From Excoecaria cochinchinensis (Eukaryota; Streptophyta; Magnoliopsida; Malpighiales; Euphorbiaceae): 64,000 nucleotides of DNA. This document shows positions 46,673 through 56,085 of this stretch, in pieces. Position 1 is the first letter of the stretch. Every line of letters starts with the position of its first letter. A model generated the notes under the pieces. The model was not told the origin of the DNA and made no database searches. It saw only the letters and a list, made by a program, of their open reading frames with translations. The position numbers and the translations under genes were made by a program. Location: NCBI GenBank assembly GCA_947683425.1, contig CANTUQ010000031.1, positions 10,166,501-10,230,500 of the forward strand, read 5' to 3'.

Positions 46673-48713
46673 TGTGATGCGCGCCGGATCCCGATGCGCC
46701 ACCCGTTCGGACCGCCCGCACGTGGGCGATCGGGGCATTTGCGGGTCCGTTTGGCAGCTTGCAATAAATCGCAAGTGCGTCTATGTTGGGCAACAAGGAG
46801 GTATCATGGAGTCGCCACCCAATAGAACATTGGGAAAGTCACTCTCGCCTCGGAGAGCCAAAGACTGCGCTTGGTATCCATTTTGGGCCAGCTAGAGGGA
46901 TCATGGAAGGTGAACTTCTCACCCTAAAGAGCCTAGGATTAGCGCTAAAGTCTCGTGACCCAAGAAGTATTTTGGAGGATAACCTCTAACCTCTTGAGCC
47001 CAAAGACCAGAGCTGGGTCCGGGATTTCTCATCTATTTCTACCTCAATTAGTTTATGATCAAATTTTAATGTCATTAATTCGCTCTCTCTCCACACTATG
47101 CAGTTGATTAAAAGGCGCATTTATTCACATTCGGAAAGTCGTAAATGATCAAGTAAATAATGAAAGCAATAGATTACAATAAATACAAGGAGCGGAATAC
47201 AACTCCCTTTTATAAATGTGCGAAGCATGCATAAATCGGGATATTGCTTATTTTGAGGACTTTGGTCCTCACATGCATCGTTATTAAAATTGGGGATTTT
47301 TATTTGTGATGATCTTTTTTTTGGATGGAAATAAGGCATTGGACCCTTGTTTTGTGTAAACCTCATTTTATTAAATATAAAACCATTGAGTCATTTTTAT
47401 ACATCAACGGGATATGAAAGGAGTACATCCATATACATAAGATAATCAATAAAAGAAATGAAATAAGAGGATTAGGAAACTAAACCGGACGAGATCCTCC
47501 AAACATGGTAGATAGCCGCTCAAGCTAGAGATAATCCAGGAGGACCGATGTACACTCATAGAAAGTTAAGAGAGGTTAATATACATAAAATTAACATATA
47601 AGGAGTCAAGAAGACTTGGAAAAAATAAAAAAGTTTAAAAGGAGGGAGACAGAACCCACCGACGGCCTTCCTTGTTTGACCGACGGGCGTCGGTTCTGGA
47701 ATCCGATATGCCCATTTGTCACTCAAGGAGGGGCGTCTGTAGGTGGGTGACCGACGGGCGTCGGTGATAAAGATGACCCGTCGGTCACCTCTGTCTCCGA
47801 AAAAATAGAATGGAGAGGGAGAGAAAAAAACCTTTTCAAATTCAAAAAAGAATTTTATCCCAAAAAGAGATAAGGGAGTCAAGATAAAAGAAAATAATGA
47901 TAGATATTCAAAAATTGCACAAAATGAGAAATAAATATGGAGAAATAATCCGGAATATTTACCCTCAGATAATCGCTTTAGGTGAGATTCTTGTGTCGGT
48001 TAGAGCCCCACGCGTTCCACGAGAAGCAAAGATGAAAGATTAAAGAGAGAAAATGAGATATTTCACCTTCAATCCCTCAGAAAATCGATTTTGGAGTCAA
48101 AATTTAAAGAAAACTAATTAGCTTTTAGTTCCCTTTGATTGATTTGATCCTTGATTCAATAGATTTCTTTAGAAAAAGTGTTTTTGGAAGAGAGAGAGAA
48201 AATGTGCTTGAAATTGGGCAGAGTTTCCTCTTCTGAAAATTTTTCCAACCCTTTTCAAATGAAAATCCGGAGCTTTTATAGCCAGACACGACCGACGGGC
48301 GTCGGTGTATAGAGGCGGGCGTCGGAAGAATCCTTCTGACACAAGGATTCGTTCGACGGCCCTGCCACATCCACCGACGGGCGTCGAAAGGGTTGCGTGC
48401 TCCAGGAAACCAGGCGGCATTCTGACAGGGGCGGTGATTTTCCGACGGGCATCGAAAAATACCTAGAGCCGTTAGTGACTCGGAGCGACGGGCCGGCTCG
48501 ACAGACGGGCTGGCCGTCTGTGGAGGACAAAAAGCCATTTGACTCTAAAAAAACCTCTGTTTTCCTCTCCTTCGGCCCAGGAATGATAAAAACCTCACTT
48601 CTCATGGAACGCGGGGCTAAAACCTCTAAATCCAACCTCCCATACAGGCTTGGACGCTGATTTCATCACAGGGCAACCTCTGATCCGGACCGCTCCGGGA
48701 CACGGTGCTTACA
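46673..48713 (-). repeat. Element H 3' LTR
   Basis: In minus reading it starts TGTAAGCACCGTG and ends GCGCATCACA. TATAAAAG lies at 48273-48280, directly after a palindrome cluster (48290-48520). A second palindrome cluster lies at 47655-47790. The CCCAAT/ATTGGG hairpin next to TGGCGACTCC lies at 46807-46835. Confidence 0.9.
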
Positions 48714-48732
48714 GTTGCCCCCAGTTTTGGGG
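48714..48732 (-). other. Polypurine tract of element H
   Basis: Minus reading CCCCAAAACTGGGGGCAAC abuts the LTR start. Element G has the close variant CCCCAAAATTAGGGGCAGC at 38593-38611. Confidence 0.75.
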
Positions 48733-48894
48733 AAACTAGTGCACAAGCGCCTAAATAAGCCAAAACTTAGAGAAAGGTCAGAAAGGAAGCGTACCTGCAA
48801 CGACTTTTCACCCTCTTTGCCTTTGGCCGGGTGGATCTCATCTCGATCCGCTCGGCGATGCGAAAATACTCTCATCGGTCTTATCTCTACCTGC

Positions 48895-49245
48895 GGGTGT
48901 TTGGTGAGGTGCAGCAGGCTTTGGCCACGACCTCGATCTGGTGAGATGCGGTATGCTTTGACCACAGCCTCGATCTGTAAGATGCAGCATGCTTTGGCTA
49001 CGACCTCGATCTGGTGAGATGCAGCATGCTTTGGCTACAGTCTCAATCTGGTGAAGGGCAGTGTTTCTTCCACTGCAGCTTCGATCTGTAAGATGCAGCA
49101 TGCTTTGGCTACGGTCTCGATCTGGTGAGATGCAGCATGCTTTGGCTACGACCTCGATCTGGTGAGATGCAGCATGCTTTGGCTACAGTCTCGATCTGGT
49201 GAGATGCAGCAGGCTTTGGCTACAACCTCAGTTTAGTGAGATGAG
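48895..49245. repeat. 37-bp tandem repeats in the 3' UTR of element H
   Basis: About nine units carry 'gatgcagcatgctttggcta' and 'cgacctcgatctggtga'. They are unrelated in sequence to the 48-bp array of element G at the same position. DNA from 49246 to 49679 shows only T-rich tracts. Confidence 0.85.
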
Positions 49246-49679
49246 GAAACCCCACCGGGTTCCTTGTTCCAAAGGAGATCTTCTTAATCGATGTTTGTGC
49301 TCAGATCGGTATTTCCCCGTACCTGCGTGATGAAAAATTTCATTAGCTCATGCTTGAGTGGTCATCTTTTATCCTATCTATTGATGGCATGATTTTGCTT
49401 TATTTGCTATGCCATGTTTCACCTTTTATTCATTCTTCTTATTGAGATGTTATTGATTATCATTTTTTGTTGTTTGTTTTTTTTTTGTTGTTATATCATC
49501 ATTTTTATCGACATATAAGTAAATATGAGAACATACACTTTCTGTGATGTGATTAAGCAATTAACAATCGAATGATCATGCAACAATGAAGCAAAAGTTT
49601 TCCACTAGAAATGTCATTTTTGTATAGTGCTTATACAAAATATAAATATACAAAAGATACAAAAATAACTCCCTGAAGG

Positions 49680-51730
49680 TCAGAGAGGTGTGTAGTCTGA
49701 GGGCTCATCGGGATCCTCGTCATCCGATATATGCACGGTCCCTGGAGGAGGTGGACGTGCCGGAGGTGGTGGCGGAGCTGTGGAGGGTCCTGCCTCGTGA
49801 TCATGGGCCCGCCTGAAACGGATCTGAGCGTAGCCATCCAAGAAGGGCTGGGTACAGGTGCTCATAGACCCTAAGGTCTCAGAAACCTTGTCTCCCAACT
49901 TCTTGAAGGCTTGGCTCAACTGGATGGTCTGCTCGCTGGCGGCCTTTCTCCTCTGCTCCTAGCTCTGCTCCGTCTGCTCCCTAAACTCCCTCATGGTCTG
50001 AGAAAGAGGGGGGAGAATCCCCTCCATCGCCTGGATGCGGGATCTCAGAGAGTCGAGTGACTCATCAATCATCAGTAGGGTCATATCGACCCTCTGAGAC
50101 GCCTGGTCCTGTGACGTCCCCAAATCATGAGTGAGCTGCTGCCTCAACTCCCTCTGCCCCTGAGCAATCCGCTCAATCATCCTCATCTGCTCCCCTCTAA
50201 AAGCCTCCAGGACCCGAGTCTGCTCATCCCTAAAGGCATCCATGGCCCGAGCCTGCTCCCTCGTCGTATGCTCAATGTAACCCGCCTGCTCCCAAGCCAA
50301 ACGCTCCACCAACTGGGACTGCTCCTGAATGGCAGCCTGCTGGCGATCCAAGCTCTCATGGATAGCCCTGTCCCTCTCATCCTGCCGCCGCTCTAAGGCT
50401 GTAAACATGGAGGTGAGGAGCTAAGAGAAGTCTGGCTGCACAGGCTGCTGCGGTGCCGGCTCTGGTGGTGGTGCCGAAGAGGTGGATGCCCCAAGGTCGC
50501 CTCGGGAGTACGGATGGTATCTCTCGGAGGGCCCGTGGATAGACCTATGTACCCTGGCGCTCGGTGATAGGACTGGAGTCGGCGCTCTGGATACCGGTGA
50601 AGCAGCAAAGAGGTCGTCCATTGTGATCTCAAAGTCGAAGTCCGAGGGGGTCCTAGGTGGCTCCTGCTGCTGTGGTGGAGGCACCGTCTGCGGCTGAGGA
50701 GGCTGAGGAGGCTGATGCTCCGGCTGAGGTTGGGGCTGTGGCTGAGGTTCTGGCTGAGGCTCGGGCTGTGGAGGCTGAGGAGGCTGTTGCTCCGATTGAG
50801 GCTCGGGCTGTGGAGGCTGAGGAGGCTGATGCTTCGGCTGATCAGGATCTGCCCCCAAGGGTGGAAGGTTGAACATCTGCCGGGTCTCATGGATGGTCAA
50901 TACCCTGTAGGCCTCTGCCTGGCCAGATATCGGGGCGATCATCCCCATCTGCACTGCCGCCGCGGCGTCTACATGGATCCCCTCCGGCAAGGGTCCTCTC
51001 AACCTCTCGGGGTTAACCCCCAGTCTCAAAAGCAAACGAGTGATGACTCCTCCTACCATCACCACCGGTGTCATCCCTCTGCCGACTCTGGTCAAGTTGG
51101 CCAAGATCTCATGGCTAATGTTGAGACGCTGGCCTGCCACCATAGCCCAGAGGCTCCAGATCTCGGCCGCGTTAAGTGACCCTGGATTACCAGCTCGACC
51201 GAGGTACGAACTGGAAAGCACTCTGTGCAAATATCGGAGTGCCTGAGACACCAGTACGGTGCTCTTCGCTGTATCGTGATCGTACAACACTCCTGGTATG
51301 GCAATGGCCGCCCAATGGGCGCGTCTCACCGCGGGATCTCGACCCCCTCCTCTCTAGGAAACCCCATGGCCTGAGCAAACCTCTGCCTGGTGATACTAAA
51401 ATGGTCGCCATCAAACCAAAACTGAATCACCCCCGGGTCGGTATCTGCGCTCTGAAAGCCAGCATAGCGGAGAGTGGCCAAGACCTGGCGGGTAGCCTCT
51501 GGAAATGTCTGGAAGGAGGGCTCAAGAAACTCCGTCCACCCAGCACCCTCGGCAAGTAGATCGAACTCTGGGGCCAATCCTAGGGCCTCTAGCAATGGGC
51601 GAGATACAAAACGGCTGGCCTGAAACTCTACCTGAGCCAGCGCTCTATACCTCTGAGCCGACTCATCATCCATCCAATCCGGAGCTACAAGCTCGGGCTG
51701 GGCCTGCTGTGCTCTACGTCTGGGAGGCAT
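49680..51730 (-). pseudogene. Sense extra gene of element H, Athila-ORF1-like
   Basis: The ATG at 51730 (MPPRRRAQQAQPEL) follows an acceptor-like TTTTACAG. The N-terminal domain reads VIQFWFDGDHFSITRQRF. A one-base frameshift near 51330-51360 follows, then AEIWSLWAMVAGQRLNISHE, resembling Athila ORF1 / Transposase_32 proteins. Then come a Pro-Gln-Pro-Glu repeat region, a long helical region of about 150 residues rich in Gln, Glu and Arg (coiled-coil-like), and an acidic tail ending at 49680. Stops (TAG) interrupt the frame at 50421 and 49959; both could come from CAG. The two-domain layout, globular then coiled coil, is shared with element G. Function unknown. Confidence 0.7.
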
Positions 51731-52445
51731 CCTGTAAAAGGGAAGAGATTAAATATCCAAAATTTGGCAAAACAAATATTTTTAAACTTATTTCCGAGGT
51801 GAAGGCCGATTTAGGCCTCACCGGGGCAATAGCGGCCTAAACAAGATAAAGAAATGATAAAAAAATTAAAAGAGCAAACATCCTATCTAAGGAAATAGCT
51901 TAAAGTGCCTCGCACGCATCATGGCAAAAGTAAACATGCAATTAGCATGGAAATAATTAAAGTGAATAAGAATGGGCTTTCTAGGTCCCGGGGCGTGCAT
52001 TATACGCAAAAAAAAAACTCAATTCTAGAATAAATAATAAAAATTTGGGCAGCATCCCGGCAGGGATATGCCCAACCTCCTGCACGAAAAGATAAAAACA
52101 TATACCTCAGGCCTCAACAATAGTGTACACATGTAAATGGGACGCACCCCGGCAAGAGTGTGCCCCCAACAACACAAAACAATGGCCTCGGGTCGCAAAA
52201 GCAAAACATGCACAGAATGGTGCGCTAAAAAGGATGCAATTCTAAAGCACCAAGATTATGGAAAGATTCTACTTCTATGTGATCATGCAAAAAGTTCGGA
52301 TTTAATTACAAAAATAATAATACAGAAAATTGGGCAGCGTTCTCCCTAAATTCCTAAGGGATCTAAGGCATCCTAAAGTCAAAAGGAAAAGAAATGAAGA
52401 GATAAATTTAATAAAATTCAAAAAAAAGTAGTTATTTACTTACTT
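51731..52445 (-). other. Probable 5' UTR intron of the sense extra gene, element H
   Basis: A donor ACAA|GTAAGTAA (minus strand, near 52445) and an acceptor TTTTACAG before the ATG at 51730 frame about 710 non-coding bases. The 'cagcatcccggcagggatat' motif seen in the element G intron recurs at 52050-52165. Confidence 0.5.
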
Positions 52446-52642
52446 GTAGTCGCGGGAAGTGTAGAAACTGGAGAAAATATGAATATCACAGTGCCCGGTG
52501 AGTAGAAAATGCGAAAATATGAAGAAATCGCGAAAAAATATGAAGAAATGATTGAAAAAACGCAAAAAAAAAAACGCAAAGAAAACGGTTTAGGAGAAGA
52601 AATGAAAGGGACAACAACGTTTAAACTGTCTGTCACTCGCCC

Positions 52643-52892
52643 TTATATAGAAATTCCTGACCGACGGGCAGGGCGTCTGTACAAACGACCGACGGGCTGG
52701 CCGTCTGTCATGCAATAAATGCTAGTTAATGCGCGTGATGAATGCAATGCTGACGTATGCATCTGCCAGGTGGATCTATACCGACGGTCAGGCCGTCTCT
52801 GTGGGGAGGCGGGCAGGCCGTCCCTGTGTAAAGGCGGTTAGGCCGTCCCTGTGAAGAGACGGTCAGGCCGTCGGTGACGCTTGCCTATAAAA
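52643..52892. promoter_or_regulatory. Divergent internal promoter of element H
   Basis: CTATATAAGG on the minus strand (52641-52650) faces away from CTATAAAA on the plus strand (52885-52892). Between them lie at least six palindromes, such as GACGGGCTGGCCGTC and GACGGTCAGGCCGTC (52660-52875). The plus TATA lies 66 bp before the antisense-gene ATG. The minus TATA lies about 200 bp upstream of the inferred intron donor of the sense gene. Confidence 0.65.
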
Positions 52893-53575
52893 TCATGCAA
52901 AATTTTTGTCTCTTCATTTTCCCACATCTTGAGTCCTTCATCTTCCTCAAAATGTCCTCTCCTCTTGCCCAAAGGATGCACCGTATTTTAGATGACAAAC
53001 ACACTTGGGGAGAAGGCGCCCTCTCTTCTTTGTCTGGGCTGAAATATCTGTGCCGGGTGAAAATCGACCAGAACCTCCTCCTGGCGGCGACCCACTTCTG
53101 GAACCCCCGGTTTCATGTTTTCCAATTCACCTATCAGGAACTGTGTCCTTTGCCTGAAGATTTAGCTTCCATTCTGGGAGCACGGTTCCCTCCTAGCGCT
53201 CTGCCTTGCGTCCCCCGCTGTGGCCTATTCCAGACCCGGGACGTAGCCCTGGCTCTGGGCATATCTTCCTCCGAGGCCATCTGGCTGATTTCCCCGGGCT
53301 CTTCCTTTTCTTTGGGGCCACTGATCGAGGCTCTGGATCGGTTCACTGACATCCCCACATATCGGGTAAGCATTACATTCTTATTCTGCATGGTGAACTT
53401 CCTTACCGTTGTTCCAAGAGGTTTGACAGGTGACTCTCGTCTGTTCGGAGTCCTGAGCGACTTTCATCTGGGACTGTCACCCCTACCACTTGTCCTGGCT
53501 GAAACTATCCTGGGTTTGGACGCTGTGAGCTCTGGGTCCCCTACAACCTTTGCCGGCAGCCCCTTATTACTCCAG

Positions 53576-53730
53576 GCACATCATTATTTTAAAGGTAGTG
53601 CGTCCCTTATGGATTTTCACACTAGCTTTTCTTAGCGGGAGGTGCGTCCTTTCGGATTTTCACACAACCCTGTGCCTTATTTTTGCCTGAAGTAAACCCT
53701 ACTTACCCCAGCGGCTTTTTTTTTTTTTAG
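53576..53730 (+). other. Phase-0 GC-AG intron in the antisense gene, element H
   Basis: The exon boundary CTCCAG|GCACATC to TTTTTTAG|ATCTGC keeps the reading frame and matches the element G boundary. GC-AG is an accepted minor donor class. Translation across the intron gives a false end to the frame at 53635. Confidence 0.6.
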
Positions 53731-54428
53731 ATCTGCCTACAGGAAAAACTGAAGATGCTGTCTGAACCAACCCCTCGCGTTACCCCCCAGTACTCGTCGA
53801 GCCACTTCCTGCCTCGTCAACGACTGTACGGGTGTGTCACTGCTGGTGAAGGCATTACCAGGTTTGGCGAGCTGTCGGACGACGATATCAGCTTCACGTC
53901 CGCCTGGCTCCCACTGTCTCATGCAGTCATCGACGGGCCATCGGGTTGTGTTCCCCTCTGCGGCCTCCATCAGGCCACCTTCTGCATCACCTCTCGATGT
54001 ACACGATAGCTCGGGATTGTAACACCCCAACTCATACGTGGACGAACCCATCCGCAATGGAGTAGGAGGCCGTACGAGTAGGTGTGTTACCGGACTGAAG
54101 CGAGACAAAGCATACTAAAATACGGAAGAATTTAAAACTTAAGGAGTAGATTTGGACATGCATATTTCGCAATGCGCATACACTAATCAAAAGCATACAG
54201 TTGTAAAAACTTACAAGCATACAATAGAAGTTATTCTCCAAACATCGCTATACAAATATTTACATGGCCCAGAATATTATATAAGTGTCTTTACATATTA
54301 TTACATATACATATTCATCAGAATTACAAAATCCAGGCTACAGAAATTAAACAAAATACATCACTTCTAACTCCTATGTGGCCGACTCTGCAGATGCGCG
54401 ACTCGAACAGAAGCAAACCTGCCACCTG

Positions 54429-54466
54429 TACGGGAAAAAGAACCCGTGCTAAGCGATAATGCTTAG
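54429..54466 (-). other. Abutting double hairpin, solo LTR I
   Basis: Minus reading: CTAAGC pairs with GCTTAG (54449-54466), directly followed by CACGGG with CCCGTA (54429-54448), then CAGGTGGCAGGT. It lies 411 bp from the LTR 3' end. Confidence 0.8.
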
Positions 54467-55720
54467 TGGGGAAAACCAACATAATAATATGGACGGCCAT
54501 TCACAATGGTCGTCAAGGCAAAATACATTCAAATGGCAATTGCGAATATTCAAAACATATATCTAAACAGACTTGCATAATAAAGGCATTCATTCGAAAA
54601 CTCACACATATAATCATATACACATATCAGGAATGGGCCAAAACAGTCATAACCCAAAACATGACACCAATGTTATCGTGCTGAGCCATATACCCAAGAA
54701 AACATCCAAAACACCACACTTCTGCTGCACAACTCTAATACATAGCATATCATGCTGTAAACACTCCCATAACAGAAACTGAAGGCATAATCACATCACT
54801 TCACATTCATATCAAAACCATGCAGAAAGTACGATTACATCTTATATACCTACCCTCACAACCGATCTGATTCACATGCTTGTACACAATAAAACCATGC
54901 TTATCTCATATACATAAATACATCGATCGTAAAATTTCAAAGCATTCAGAAACTAATAACAAATCACATGCCAAGTACGGATAGTCATGTTAACTGAAAA
55001 GTCATGTTTACTAAATACATATTTATCTTCTGAAGCCCGTAGTCATATTCATATACACATAAACTGATTCTTGCTCATTCAGATATCACATTCTGATGAC
55101 TACTTCAAAACAGAATAAAACAAACCATCAAAATACCTGCTGACTCATAATAGTGGATAACGAGTACTGAGGAGGAGACCTCATGAGGGAACACATAGCC
55201 CGATCTCTGACCGGGTAACCCTCAGAGGGAACACATATAATATAATGTACCATACAGGTACTAGTCGAAAAGCAACATCATCTTTTTCCACATTCCAAAA
55301 CATTTCATATCAAAGGGTTCGCGAGGAACCAGTCGTGGGACCTGATCAGGGTCCAAATCGTTCAAAGGGCGCTGCAGCTACAAAGACTCTATTAGGCATG
55401 CCTAACTATCCACTAGACTGACTCTCGCAGGTCATGCATCATACAAATCATATTTCCCATCACATAATTTATATCATTATACGTAATCAGCAATAGGTGA
55501 GACATATGAATAAAATCATAAAGTCGGTAATGCATCATACAATTTACACTTAAGCATATCATAATAATCTTAGAGAAAGATCATAAATATAGATATGCAT
55601 AATACATTCAATTATATTAACATACTTCATAACATAGTCAAAGAATACACCTAAAGGCATCACAAATTCGGAACTCAAACATTGGAATCACCGAAGAAAA
55701 CTCATTCAATTCAACACAAC

Positions 55721-56085
55721 TGTCGCGCTCGCGATCCCTGTCGCGCTCGCGACAGAGACCATAGTCTCTTCGCTGCGCGCGCGCGCGACGGGATTCGCGA
55801 TCGCGGGAAGGAGAGAAGGGCCCGGCTCTGTCGCGCTCGCGATATTGTCGCGATCGCGACAGAGGGCAAGCATTGCTATCGCGGGGTCGCGACAAGTCGC
55901 GTGCTCGCGATAGCACAGGCCAACAATGTGCTCTGTCGCGATCGCGACGGTTGTCGCGCTCGCGACAGAGAGCAGACAAGCTATTGCTATCGCGGGCTCG
56001 CGACGGCGTCGCGTGCTCGCGACGGCCCAGCATCGACATCACCTGTCTCTGTCGCGCTCGCGACAGTGTCGCGATCGCGACAGAG
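55721..56085. repeat. GTCGCG/CGCGAC palindrome array in solo LTR I
   Basis: About ten palindromes of the form TGTCGCGCTCGCGACA or TGTCGCGATCGCGACA, often extended to CTCTGTCGCG..CGCGACAGAG. Two more lie at 56603-56643. The stretch is by far the most GC- and CpG-rich of this LTR. Confidence 0.85.
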
